Origin: Crocinitomicaceae bacterium
GTDB taxonomy: Bacteria; Bacteroidota; Bacteroidia; Flavobacteriales_D; Crocinitomicaceae
NCBI GenBank assembly: GCA_016709005.1
Contig: JADJEU010000002.1
Coordinates: 558,001 to 622,000 of the forward strand
DNA: 64,000 nucleotides
Direction of reading: 5' to 3'
Positions within the stretch are counted from its first letter, which is position 1, and every line of letters starts with the position of its first letter. The position numbers and the translations under genes were made by a program. The notes beneath the pieces were generated by a model. The model was not told where the DNA came from and made no database searches. It saw only the letters and a list, made by a program, of their open reading frames with translations. Of the stretch, positions 25,759 to 34,367 are shown one piece after another.

Positions 25759-27012
25759 TTACTGTTCGTAAGCTTTGAAGATCACAGAAGTATTGTGACC
25801 ACCGAAACCAAACGTATTGCTCAACGCATAACGTACCTTTCTTTTTTGGGCCACATTAAACGTAAAGTTGAGTTTGTTATCGATTTCAGGATCGTCTGTG
25901 AAGTGATTGATGGTAGGCGGAACGATTCCATGTTTAATTGCCATGATACAGGCAATCGCTTCAATGGCTCCCGCAGCTCCCAACAAGTGACCAGTCATTG
26001 ACTTGGTCGAAGAGATATTCAAATTGTATGCGTGTTCACCAAATACCGACTTGATAGCTTTTGTTTCGGCAATATCACCAAGTGGTGTAGATGTTCCGTG
26101 AACGTTGATGTAGTCAATGTCTTCTAATTTAGCACCTGCTTCTTCAAGCGCTTGCTTCATAACACTGATTGCTCCTAATCCATCCGGATGCGGAGCGGTA
26201 ATGTGATACGCGTCTGCAGATAATCCGCTTCCAACAATCTCACAATAAATTTTTGCACCGCGTGCTTTTGCGTGCTCAAGCTCTTCCAAAATAATTGCAC
26301 CAGATCCTTCACCTAAAACAAAACCTTCGCGGTCCAAATCAAATGGACGTGAAGCCGTTTTCGGATCATCATTTCTGGTAGATAATGCTTTTAACGCGTT
26401 GAATCCGCCAACACCAGCCTGATTGATACATGCTTCTGAACCACCTGAAATGAAAAGGTCAGCCTTTCCAAGGCGAATCAAATTAAAGGAATCAATTAGA
26501 GCATTGTTTGAAGATGCACACGCAGAAACGGTCACATAATTCGGGCCTCTGAAGCCATATTTAATCGAGATATGACCTGCGGCAATATCCACAATCATCT
26601 TAGGAATAAAGAAAGGATTAAAGCGTGGAACTTCGCCACCGCCATAATAATCTCTTACTTCATCCTGGAACGATTTTAGTCCGCCAATTCCAGATCCCCA
26701 GATAACACCGGCGCGTTCAAGATTAATCTTTGTTAAATCAATCCCTGAGTCCGCCATGGCTTCCTCAGAGGAAACCAGGGCGTACTGGGAAAATTGATCT
26801 AGTTTTCTTGCTTCTTTTTTATCGAGATGATCTTCGATATTGAAGTTTTTCAACTCACAGGCAAACTGAGTCTTAAATTTTTCAGGATCAAAATGGGTGA
26901 TACGGGCAGCGCCGCTAACACCGTTAATTAGAGAATTCCAGTAATCGGTCAAATTATTACCGATAGGCGTCAACGCACCTATCCCGGTTACAACCACTCT
27001 TTTTAACTCCAT
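25759..27012 (-). CDS. fabF: Beta-ketoacyl-ACP synthase II
   Basis: Condensing enzyme of fatty-acid elongation, cytoplasmic, working on acyl-ACP made with the upstream acpP product. 417 residues, full length. The Cys-His-His triad is seen: Cys in VSACASSNNAL, His in NVHGTSTPLGD and His in MTGHLLGAAGA. N-terminal MELKRVVVTGIGALTPIG and GVIWGSGIGGL are typical. VSACASS in place of the commoner TACAT/TACAS form is a small difference. It is 41 bases downstream of acpP. Confidence 0.97.
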   Translation of the reverse strand: MELKRVVVTGIGALTPIGNNLTDYWNSLINGVSGAARITHFDPEKFKTQFACELKNFNIEDHLDKKEARKLDQFSQYALVSSEEAMADSGIDLTKINLERAGVIWGSGIGGLKSFQDEVRDYYGGGEVPRFNPFFIPKMIVDIAAGHISIKYGFRGPNYVTVSACASSNNALIDSFNLIRLGKADLFISGGSEACINQAGVGGFNALKALSTRNDDPKTASRPFDLDREGFVLGEGSGAIILEELEHAKARGAKIYCEIVGSGLSADAYHITAPHPDGLGAISVMKQALEEAGAKLEDIDYINVHGTSTPLGDIAETKAIKSVFGEHAYNLNISSTKSMTGHLLGAAGAIEAIACIMAIKHGIVPPTINHFTDDPEIDNKLNFTFNVAQKRKVRYALSNTFGFGGHNTSVIFKAYEQ

Positions 27013-27053
27013 CTAAATAAAAGGATTCGTTAAACCTGAACTGTGAAGAAAGA

Positions 27054-27290
27054 TTATTTTGCGTTAGCTTCAATATAAGCTATTGCATCACCAACTGTCT
27101 GGATCTTTTCAGCTTGATCATCTGGAATAGCAATGTTAAATTCTTTTTCGAATTCCATAATCAACTCTACAGTATCCAAAGAATCTGCACCCAGATCGTT
27201 TGTGAAGCTTGCTTCTGTTGTTACTTCATCTTCCGCTACTCCTAATTTGTCAACGATGATTGACATTACTCTTGATTTTACATCAGACAT
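27054..27290 (-). CDS. acpP: Acyl carrier protein
   Basis: 78 residues, acidic. The phosphopantetheine site Ser lies in LGADSLDTVELIMEFEKEF, and AIPDDQAEKIQTVGDAIAYIE is the usual fourth helix. It carries growing acyl chains for FabF and the other Fab enzymes. First gene of acpP-fabF-rnc. Upstream on the minus strand a TTG, 19 bases and TTTCTTTG (about 27318-27325) form a near-consensus promoter. Confidence 0.97.
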   Translation of the reverse strand: MSDVKSRVMSIIVDKLGVAEDEVTTEASFTNDLGADSLDTVELIMEFEKEFNIAIPDDQAEKIQTVGDAIAYIEANAK

Positions 27291-27354
27291 AATAATCTGT
27301 TTTAAGGTTTATTTCAGTGTGCAAAGAAAATACATATAAACACAAAATCAAAAT

Positions 27355-28020
27355 TTACTCGTAATAAATTGCAATTTCTTCATATTCTTTTCTTTTCAAA
27401 TCCGGTATTTTACAAGCATTGGCGGGGTATCCGACCGGTAATAAAAGATATGGTTTTTCGATATCCGACCGATCCAGCGCTTTTGCAATAAAATTCATAG
27501 GGCTTGGTGTATGCGTAAGCGTTACCAGTCCTGCGTTGTGGATAGCTGCGATCAAAAAACCGCTGGCTATACCAACCGACTCATTTACGTAGTAGTTATT
27601 CGTTTTAGTTCCGTCAGCATCAAAATCATACGACTTTTTCATCACCACAATTATCCACGGCGCAATATCTATGAACTCTTTGACATCATCTGTACCCAAA
27701 GGAGCCAAATCTTTCAACCAACGTTCACTCATCCGGCTCTCATAATTCTTTTTTTCCTCCTCTTCAGCTAACATCCGCAAACGGTGTTTCAAGTCTTTAT
27801 TCCGAATCACACAAAAAGTCCAGGGTTGTTTATGTGCACCAGATGGAGCCGTGGATGCCGTTTTAATAATGTTGCGAATAATTTCCTCAGGCACATCCTG
27901 ATCTGAAAATTCGCGAACAGAGCGGCGCCGATCCATGAATTCATAAAAATCTTTGGAGCGCTGAATCATTTCTTGTTCAGAGAATGTGACCGGTTTGTAT
28001 GTTATGAAGGGGTATTCCAT
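27355..28020 (-). CDS. Nitroreductase-superfamily flavoprotein, iodotyrosine-deiodinase-like
   Basis: 221 residues. FMN-binding start RRRSVREFSDQDVP, then TASTAPSGAHKQPWTFCVI, a lid segment with EEEEKKNYESRMSERWLKDL, and NESVGIASGFLIAAIHNAGLVTLTHTPSPMNF. This last segment and PSGAHKQPW are typical of the iodotyrosine deiodinase (IYD) branch, where a Glu-Tyr-Lys set in the lid holds the zwitterion of a halotyrosine. Here Glu and Lys are present in the lid and a Tyr stands in NYESRM. The natural substrate in bacteria without thyroid hormones is open. It is transcribed alone, before a divergent gmk. Confidence 0.88.
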   Translation of the reverse strand: MEYPFITYKPVTFSEQEMIQRSKDFYEFMDRRRSVREFSDQDVPEEIIRNIIKTASTAPSGAHKQPWTFCVIRNKDLKHRLRMLAEEEEKKNYESRMSERWLKDLAPLGTDDVKEFIDIAPWIIVVMKKSYDFDADGTKTNNYYVNESVGIASGFLIAAIHNAGLVTLTHTPSPMNFIAKALDRSDIEKPYLLLPVGYPANACKIPDLKRKEYEEIAIYYE

Positions 28021-28120
28021 GTTTTCCTGTTTGGTTTTTAAAAGTAGGGATTTTTTTGAAGGGGTTGATGGGTTTGATAGTTGAAGGGTTGATTAGATAA
28101 GTAATGCATTTGATTTTCCC

Positions 28121-28128
28121 TATCTTTG
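28121..28128 (+). promoter_or_regulatory. TATCTTTG -7 box of gmk-nadD
   Basis: Exact match ending 27 bases before the GTG start of gmk. Confidence 0.5.
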
Positions 28129-28155
28129 CCTGATACCATTGACTAAAAAAGGACT

Positions 28156-28749
28156 GTGTCAGATAATCTCGGATTAAAATACAAAGGCAAATGCATTATT
28201 TTTTCAGCGCCATCGGGGGCGGGGAAAACTACGATTGTTCATTACCTATTGCGTGAGATGCCTGAATTGGCGTTTTCAATCTCAGCATGCAGCCGTGAGC
28301 CGCGTGGGCGAGAAATTCCGGGAGTTGATTATCACTATTTTTCTGTTGAAGAGTTCAAGAAAAAAATTGCGAATAATGATTTTGTTGAGTGGCAGGAAGT
28401 GTATGCAAACAATTTCTACGGAACTTTAAAATCTGAAATTGAAAAAAGCTGGGCCGCCGGAAAAATTGTTGTCTTTGATGTCGATGCTGAAGGCGGAATC
28501 AATCTCAAAAAAATATTTGGTGAACAATCTCTTTCTGTTTTTATCAAACCACCAAGTCTGTTTGTATTGGAGCAACGCTTGCGCAACAGACGCACAGAAA
28601 CAGAAGAAAACATCAAAATGCGCATTGAAAAAGCAAATCGCGAATTAAGTCGTGCTGATCAATTCGATTTCATTTTGATGAACGACAATCTGGAAAAAGC
28701 CTGTGCTGAAGCAAAAGAAAAAGTTAAATCGTTCATTGAGCAAAAATGA
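28156..28749 (+). CDS. gmk: Guanylate kinase
   Basis: Phosphorylates GMP to GDP with ATP. 197 residues. P-loop FSAPSGAGKTT, GMP-binding SACSREPRGREIPGVDYHYFS, and lid with RRTETEENIKMRI. The start is GTG 28156: an in-frame stop (TAA 28144-28146) lies 9 bases upstream and no ATG is available before KYKGK. A purine stretch AAAAAAGGA stands 4 bases before GTG, one of the few Shine-Dalgarno-like sites here. Its stop overlaps the nadD start by 4 bases (ATGA). Confidence 0.95.
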   Translation: MSDNLGLKYKGKCIIFSAPSGAGKTTIVHYLLREMPELAFSISACSREPRGREIPGVDYHYFSVEEFKKKIANNDFVEWQEVYANNFYGTLKSEIEKSWAAGKIVVFDVDAEGGINLKKIFGEQSLSVFIKPPSLFVLEQRLRNRRTETEENIKMRIEKANRELSRADQFDFILMNDNLEKACAEAKEKVKSFIEQK

Positions 28750-29333
28750 AAAAAATCGGTCTCTACTTTGGAACATTTAATCCCATTCACGTAGGGCATC
28801 TGATCATTGCAAATCACCTGGCCAACAATTCAGATTTAACTGAAGTTTGGTTTGTGGTTTCACCGCACAATCCTTTAAAAGATAAAAACACATTACTGGA
28901 TGATCATCATCGACTGGCTATGGTTCAGCGCGCGGTAGATGACAATCCAAAATTAAAAGCGTCGAGCATCGAGTTTGATTTACCTAAACCCTCGTACACG
29001 GTTCTCACACTTCAATCACTCAAAGAAAAATTTCCAAAAACTGAGTTCTCCTTGATAATGGGTGAAGATAATTTGCGCACAATTCACAAGTGGAAAAACT
29101 ACGAATACATTTTGGAGAATTTTGATATCTATGTTTATCCGCGCGTTCAATCTGCCACTGAAACCGATGTAAAAGATTTTTCAAATTCAGGGCGTATTCA
29201 CATGTGCAATGCGCCTGTGATGAATGTTTCTTCAACCTTTATACGTGAGGCGATTAAGAATCGAAAAGATGTTCGCTATTTGTTGACGGATCCGGTTTTT
29301 AAGTATGTGGATGAAATGAATTTTTATAAGTAA
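28746..29333 (+). CDS. nadD: Nicotinate-nucleotide adenylyltransferase
   Basis: Makes deamido-NAD from nicotinate mononucleotide and ATP. 195 residues. The nucleotidyltransferase motif GTFNPIHVGHLIIA is at the N-terminus and the second signature VSSTFIREAIKNRKDVRYLL near the end. SLIMGEDNLRTIHKWKN matches the substrate loop. It overlaps gmk by 4 bases and is likely translated by coupling. Confidence 0.95.
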   Translation: MKKIGLYFGTFNPIHVGHLIIANHLANNSDLTEVWFVVSPHNPLKDKNTLLDDHHRLAMVQRAVDDNPKLKASSIEFDLPKPSYTVLTLQSLKEKFPKTEFSLIMGEDNLRTIHKWKNYEYILENFDIYVYPRVQSATETDVKDFSNSGRIHMCNAPVMNVSSTFIREAIKNRKDVRYLLTDPVFKYVDEMNFYK

Positions 29334-29402
29334 TTACTTCAAGTGTAAGGAGACATTAATCTTCTAAAACAATTACCTTTAATCTTTGAGATCACAAAAA
29401 TC

Positions 29403-29936
29403 ATGTACTTCACCATACTCTCACTTCACATCATCTTTATTGTTACCTGGTTTGCCGGGCTGTTTTACATTGTGCGTTTGTTTGTCTATCAGGTTGAGGC
29501 CAGAGAAAAAACCGAACTTGAAAGATCCATTTTAGAACCGCAGTTTAAATTAATGGCAAAAAGGTTGTGGTATGGCATTACATGGCCATCATTCATTCTG
29601 ACTTTGGTATTTGGTCCGTGGTTATTGTATTTAAATCCCGGATTACTGTATATGCCTTTTATGCATATCAAATTGGCCTTTGTGGCTGGTCTGGTTATCT
29701 ATCACATCATCTGTCACGGCATGTTTTCAAAACTGCAAAAAGGAGATGGAAATTATACTTCCAATTTTTTCAGAATCTGGAATGAAGTGGCCACACTTTT
29801 TTTGGTAGCGATTGTTTTTTTAATCGTGATGAAAAATGAAGTGGATTGGGTTTATGGCACCGTTGGCTTTGTTTTATTTGGCATTCTTCTGATGATTGCT
29901 ATTAAGATTTATAAGAAGCTTAGAGAGCGGAAATAA
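29403..29936 (+). CDS. hemJ: Protoporphyrinogen IX oxidase, HemJ/CopD-like
   Basis: Membrane enzyme for the penultimate step of heme synthesis, protoporphyrinogen to protoporphyrin. 177 residues, four to five helices. HemJ features: the His in LHIIFIVTWFAGLFYIVRLFVYQ, the W-GITWPSFILTLVFGPWLL helix, and HIKLAFVAGLVIYHIICH with conserved His/Lys residues. Upstream a TACCTTTA lies at about 29366-29373. It is read with gmk-nadD after a gap of 69 bases and may have its own promoter. Confidence 0.88.
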   Translation: MYFTILSLHIIFIVTWFAGLFYIVRLFVYQVEAREKTELERSILEPQFKLMAKRLWYGITWPSFILTLVFGPWLLYLNPGLLYMPFMHIKLAFVAGLVIYHIICHGMFSKLQKGDGNYTSNFFRIWNEVATLFLVAIVFLIVMKNEVDWVYGTVGFVLFGILLMIAIKIYKKLRERK

Positions 29937-29990
29937 ACTCTTGCCGATATCCTCTGATATCTCACCAATCCATCATTTTTAAATTAATCT

Positions 29991-30094
29991 TTCTCCGTGC
30001 ATTTCTCTGTGCTCTCTGTGCCTCCGTGGTTAAGTCTACCAGCAATTATGTTTTTTTACCACAGAGACACGAAGAGAACGGAGGTTCACGGAGA
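29991..30094. repeat. 104-bp inverted repeat, copy 1 (TCTCCGTG...GTGGT / ACCAC...CACGGAGA)
   Basis: The left arm begins TCTCCGTG and ends CCTCCGTGGTTA. The right arm begins TACCACAGAGACAC and ends CACGGAGA, so the arms fold back over about 38 bases with mismatches. The loop holds a T7 run. Copy 2 at 30141 differs by one base. The gap 29937-30361 holds these two elements and no gene. Confidence 0.85.
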
Positions 30095-30140
30095 ATTTTT
30101 TAATACAATCCAAATCTTTTATGTCTAAAAAGTAGATCTT

Positions 30141-30244
30141 TTCTCCGTGCATTTCTCTGTGCTCTCTGTGCCTCCGTGGTTAAGTCTGCCAGCAATTATG
30201 TTTTTTTACCACAGAGACACGAAGAGAACGGAGGTTCACGGAGA
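30141..30244. repeat. 104-bp inverted repeat, copy 2
   Basis: Same sequence as 29991-30094 except A to G in the loop (TCTACC to TCTGCC). The 46 bases between the copies are not repeated a second time, so the unit has a period of 150. Confidence 0.85.
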
Positions 30245-30335
30245 TATTATAATCTGGAACGACATCTTGAATTGTAAAAAGTGTAAATTTTTGTTTCGGT
30301 TGACATTTTTACAATTTCCTGAAAATACATTGCTC

Positions 30336-30343
30336 TACTTTTG
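30336..30343 (+). promoter_or_regulatory. TACTTTTG -7 box of the 30362 gene
   Basis: Exact TAnnTTTG match ending 18 bases before ATG 30362. Confidence 0.45.
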
Positions 30344-30361
30344 AATCATAAAACATGAGTT

Positions 30362-30589
30362 ATGATTCGTTATCTCACTTTATTGTTGATTTTGGTTCTT
30401 TCACTAGGCAACGTATTGCGACTTGGAAAACTGGGTCAGACTGATTTTATTTTCTGGTTGAGTATTTCTTTGTTACTAATGACGAGTGTCTTCATTATTG
30501 TCTTGACAATACATTTTATAAAACCCACTCAAAGAGAAAAACGAATTCGGTTAAGTGACTTGAAAAAAGACGATCAATCACTTTGGTAA
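30362..30589 (+). CDS. Small two-helix membrane protein of unknown function
   Basis: 75 residues: helix MIRYLTLLLILVLSLGNVL, a short polar turn (RLGKLGQTD), helix FIFWLSISLLLMTSVFIIVLTIHFI, then a charged cytoplasmic-like tail (KPTQREKRIRLSDLKKDD). The promoter upstream supports expression. Topology suggests both ends inside by the positive-inside rule. Not assigned to a family. Confidence 0.65.
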   Translation: MIRYLTLLLILVLSLGNVLRLGKLGQTDFIFWLSISLLLMTSVFIIVLTIHFIKPTQREKRIRLSDLKKDDQSLW

Positions 30590-30722
30590 GTGAATTAAAC
30601 CTTCCATCACAATCAGACACTTACCGCTCATACCAACGCATACAAGAAACAACCGCCAGACACAATTTTAGAAAAACAAAATCTCAGACAAAATAATTTT
30701 AACCCCAAATCCAAAACACAGC

Positions 30723-33155
30723 ATGCGCAATTTGATTTACATAGTACTTGCACTCACCCTTGGAGCCTTAACTTCCTTTGGCCAGGGAATGATCACCGGC
30801 CGCGTAGTAGATGAAACTGATAAAGCGGGAATAGAATTCTCAACCGTTACACTTTTCAACGCAGCTGACTCAAGTCTTGTGAGCGGAACAGTTACAGATT
30901 CTACAGGAATGTTTGCCCTTGAAAACGTTGCAAGTGGAATCTATTATGTTAAGTTTAGTTTCATTGGATATAAAGCAAATTACATAAGCGCCATAACAAT
31001 TGATCCTCAAAATCCACTTGCAGATTTAGGGGAAGTTGCATTGAACTCATCCAGTGAATTAGGCACCGTTGACATCACCGTCAATCAGAATGTCTTTGAA
31101 ACAAAAATTGATAAAAAGGTTTTTAATGCAGATCAAAATCTTACTTCAAAAGGCGGAAATGGTCTAGATCTGTTGAGACAAATTCCGACTATCACGGTAG
31201 ATGAAAACGATAATATTTTGCTGCGTGGAGATGCCAATGTAACGATCTTGATTGACGGCCGCCCTAGCTCAATGCCAGCAAATCAATTGCTGCGACAAAT
31301 TCCGGCATCAGCGATTGAAAAAGTTGAAATCATTATTAATCCTTCTGCTAAATATGATCCAGAAGGAGTATCCGGAATTATCAACATTGTGATGAAAAAA
31401 AGTAAGTTGAACGGATTTAATGGAACCATTGATACAAGCATTGGCTACGGCATCTTTCCAAAATCAAATTCTACCATTGGTTTAAACTACCGCAACAACA
31501 AAATTAATCTCTTCACAAACTACAGTTTTTATTATGGTCAAACCTGGTTTGGTGGTGAAATGGATCGTGATGTCATGCTTGCAGATTCGAGCTGGGACAG
31601 ATTACGTTCAGATGATTACGGCGAGCGCAAAAACACCTATCATTCAGGCAGAGTTGGGTTTGATTATTTTGCGAATGAAAAAAACACAATTTACTTCACC
31701 GCTAATATGGATTACGGAACCAATTTTGGAAATCGTTTGATGAACTATAACAATGTTGGCGCGGGTGAAGAGCTCCTTTATCGCTCACAGCGCAACGGTG
31801 AAATCAATGCGCCGAGCTACAATTATGTGTTTACTGGCGGCTGGCAAAAAACATTTAATAAACCAGATCATACGCTGTTTCTGGATCTGAATTTTTCAAA
31901 CCTTCGATTCAATGGTGACGAATGGTTGTGGCACAAATATTTTGATGCAGCCGATGTAAATTACAATACCAATTATCAGCACACACTTGATAAGACTTAC
32001 AATCAAACTTTGTTAGCCAAATTAGATTATGTTTTGCCAATTAACGACTCCACTATTTTTGAAGCAGGTTTCCATTTTACACAACGTATTGCTGACAATG
32101 ATTTCTTTTCTGAATCTGCAGGAAATAATCAGCAATACACAACGGATACGTTGATCTCAAATCATTTCAAATATTTACAAAACACCTTTGCGCCTTACGT
32201 TACCTTTTCAAAACAATTCAAAAAATTGGGTGTAAAACTTGGCGTTCGTGCTGAACCTACACAAACGTTGGCCGAAATGATCACAACCAATGAGTCGTAT
32301 AAACAAGATTATTTTCAGCTTTTTCCAAGTGCACATTTCTCCTATAATTTCAACGAATACACGGTTATGCAACTGAGCTACAGCAGACGCATCAATCGTC
32401 CTGAACTGGAACAGTTAAATCCATTCACAAACTACTCCGATAATCTCACCTTAGAAACTGGAAATCCATTTTTGAAACCAGAAATTATTCACGTAAATGA
32501 ACTTTCATTTATGCGATTCTGGCAAAAGTTCAACATCAATGTTACCGGATATTATCGTCTGATTAATGATTTGATTCGACGTGAATTATTCTATGATGGT
32601 GTTTATACCCAAATAACCAATACAAATTTAGGTACGAGTAGTTTATCCGGAGGCGATTTAATTCTGACTTATTCACCCATCAAAGGCATGCGCATCACTT
32701 CATCAACCAGTGTTTGGAATACCTCAACGCGTGATCAGGACATCACCGGAGGAAACGTACAAAACTACACCGGCATGTACAGCAGTTTAATGGCATCTTA
32801 CAGAATCAAAGGCGGATGGAGTTTTCAACTGTGGGGAAGTTACTCACCGCAGGCAAAAGTTATTCAAGGATACATTCGTGAAAATTATGGCGGAGGATTT
32901 GCAATCAACAAAAGACTTTTTAATGATAAAGCATCAATCAACCTAAGCGTTTACGATGTGCTGAAATCACGCTGGTTTGGTTTTGAAAGTTATAATCTTG
33001 GAAATTACAACATGAACAGTTATCGCTATTGGGAATCGCGCTCAGCCTATTTATCCTTCACTTACAATTTTGGAAAGTTGACAGAAGGCAAAGAGCGCAG
33101 ACAAAATAATTCAGGCGGAATTGGAGATGATTTAGATGTGCCGATTTCAAACTAA
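30723..33155 (+). CDS. TonB-dependent receptor, outer membrane beta-barrel family
   Basis: 810 residues with a signal peptide (to about TSFGQ). A carboxypeptidase-regulatory-like domain at about 22-105 (GMITGRVVDETDKAGIEFSTVTL, GIYYVKFSFIGY) is followed by the plug (about 125-230: GNGLDLLRQIPTITVDENDNILLRGDANVTILIDGRPSS, IPASAIEKVEIIINPSAKYDPEGVSGIINIVMK). A barrel follows to the end, of the type often named outer membrane protein beta-barrel family in Bacteroidota (SYSRRINRPELEQLNPF, GNPFLKPEIIHVNELS). No SusD partner lies next to it, so sugar uptake is unlikely; it may import a metal chelate or peptide. Confidence 0.92.
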   Translation: MRNLIYIVLALTLGALTSFGQGMITGRVVDETDKAGIEFSTVTLFNAADSSLVSGTVTDSTGMFALENVASGIYYVKFSFIGYKANYISAITIDPQNPLADLGEVALNSSSELGTVDITVNQNVFETKIDKKVFNADQNLTSKGGNGLDLLRQIPTITVDENDNILLRGDANVTILIDGRPSSMPANQLLRQIPASAIEKVEIIINPSAKYDPEGVSGIINIVMKKSKLNGFNGTIDTSIGYGIFPKSNSTIGLNYRNNKINLFTNYSFYYGQTWFGGEMDRDVMLADSSWDRLRSDDYGERKNTYHSGRVGFDYFANEKNTIYFTANMDYGTNFGNRLMNYNNVGAGEELLYRSQRNGEINAPSYNYVFTGGWQKTFNKPDHTLFLDLNFSNLRFNGDEWLWHKYFDAADVNYNTNYQHTLDKTYNQTLLAKLDYVLPINDSTIFEAGFHFTQRIADNDFFSESAGNNQQYTTDTLISNHFKYLQNTFAPYVTFSKQFKKLGVKLGVRAEPTQTLAEMITTNESYKQDYFQLFPSAHFSYNFNEYTVMQLSYSRRINRPELEQLNPFTNYSDNLTLETGNPFLKPEIIHVNELSFMRFWQKFNINVTGYYRLINDLIRRELFYDGVYTQITNTNLGTSSLSGGDLILTYSPIKGMRITSSTSVWNTSTRDQDITGGNVQNYTGMYSSLMASYRIKGGWSFQLWGSYSPQAKVIQGYIRENYGGGFAINKRLFNDKASINLSVYDVLKSRWFGFESYNLGNYNMNSYRYWESRSAYLSFTYNFGKLTEGKERRQNNSGGIGDDLDVPISN

Positions 33156-33302
33156 AATTGAAGATGTTGCGGGTTTTGCTGTAGGCCTGCATTCTACCTA
33201 AAAATACAAGATATACAGCTAGTAAATTTTTCATGGGGATCAGAACCGGGGGAAGCATAAGTAAGCCAAATAGATAAACTTCTCCCGGGCTGGTCTGAAA
33301 AA

Positions 33303-33706
33303 TTAACGCAGATCCGCACGATCCACCTCAACCGCTTCAAACAAAAAATGTCTGATCAATTCGCGATCTTTTTCAATTTCTGAAATTTTAAAATAGGTCT
33401 TAGAATAAACTTGTTTGCGTTCTCCGCGCTCTAAAAATTCATCAGGGTCCTGCAGCAAATAACCCTGACAAAAACCAAGCTGTACACCTTCCAATTTTAC
33501 CTTGCCCCACGGAACGGATGACGGCCAGATAAAACATACACGGTTTTTCAAAGAATAAAACGGCACATTATATGAAAGTTTACGCTTGGCATTCGGCATA
33601 CAGTCTTCAATCAAACCTTGAAGTTCAAAACCAATTTTTTTTCAGATACTGGAAGATATTCCAGAAATTCTTCAAATGAATTAAACTTAAAAGGCTGCGG
33701 ATTCAT
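33303..33706 (-). pseudogene. DUF1801-type protein, frameshifted in a poly-A run
   Basis: The normal start is ATG 33706 (MNPQPFKFNSFEEFLEYLPVSEKK). The frame then shifts at a run of eight A (33635-33642 on the plus strand as T8), and the rest (ELQGLIEDCMPNAKRKLSYN, VCFIWPSSVPWGKVKLEG, LGFCQGYLL) is in another frame down to 33303. With nine A the protein would be one chain of about 134 residues of the YdhG/DUF1801 fold, whose function is not known. A true 103-residue product starting inside (MIEDCMPNAK) is less likely. Confidence 0.75.
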
Positions 33707-33770
33707 TGGCTGATCAATAATGTCTGAAAGATATAATTTTTTGTTGTCAGCAAGATGCCAAAAATCGACT

Positions 33771-33778
33771 TAACTTTG
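33771..33778 (+). promoter_or_regulatory. TAACTTTG -7 box of purN-marC
   Basis: Exact match ending 16 bases before ATG 33795. It points away from the broken DUF1801 gene. Confidence 0.5.
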
Positions 33779-33794
33779 TCTTCTGAGTCCCAGA

Positions 33795-34367
33795 ATGAAA
33801 ACACACCTTGCTATATTTGCCTCAGGCGGCGGCAGTAACGCAGAAGAGATTATGCGCTACTTTAGTAATCATGCGCGCATTCAAATTTCTTTAGTGGTAA
33901 CCAATAATCCAAAAGCGGGTGTCTTGCATCGCGCAGAAGGATTTCATATTCCTTGCTATGTCTATCAGCCAGAAGAACTTGATAACGGCATTTTGGAAAA
34001 AACATTAGATGCTTATCACATTGATTTTATTGTTTTGGCCGGCTACCTGAAAAAAGTTCCGGACTCCTTGCTCAAAAAATATCCTAACAAAATCGTGAAC
34101 ATCCATCCCGCATTACTTCCAAAATTTGGCGGCAAAGGGATGTATGGAATGAATGTCCACAAGGCTGTTGTTGCAGCAAAAGAACCAAAATCAGGCATGA
34201 CCATTCATTTTGTGAATGAACACTATGATGAAGGGGGAATCATAGAACAACACGAAGTTGCTTTAAGCGAAACAGATTCTCCCGAGCGTGTTCAGCAAAA
34301 AGTATTGGAATTAGAGCATAAATTTTTTGCACCTTGCATTGAAAAAATAATCGAAAATGGGATTTGA
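33795..34367 (+). CDS. purN: Phosphoribosylglycinamide formyltransferase
   Basis: Third step of purine synthesis, transferring a formyl group from 10-formyl-tetrahydrofolate to GAR. 190 residues. N-terminal phosphate loop ASGGGSNAEEIM, the Asn-His pair of the active site in VNIHPALLPKFGGKGMYG, and the Asp in HYDEGGIIEQ. No other pur gene is nearby. It overlaps the marC-like gene by 11 bases, implying coupled translation. Confidence 0.95.
   Translation: MKTHLAIFASGGGSNAEEIMRYFSNHARIQISLVVTNNPKAGVLHRAEGFHIPCYVYQPEELDNGILEKTLDAYHIDFIVLAGYLKKVPDSLLKKYPNKIVNIHPALLPKFGGKGMYGMNVHKAVVAAKEPKSGMTIHFVNEHYDEGGIIEQHEVALSETDSPERVQQKVLELEHKFFAPCIEKIIENGI

Noticed and set aside
29991..30244. CRISPR array
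   Set aside because: Two palindromic copies of 104 bases with a period of 150 and no spacers of constant length; no cas genes seen.
33241..33297. Terminator hairpin after the TonB receptor (CAGAACC-GGGGGAAG / CTTCTCCC-GGTCTG)
   Set aside because: Pairing is interrupted and there is no T run on the plus side; too weak to list.
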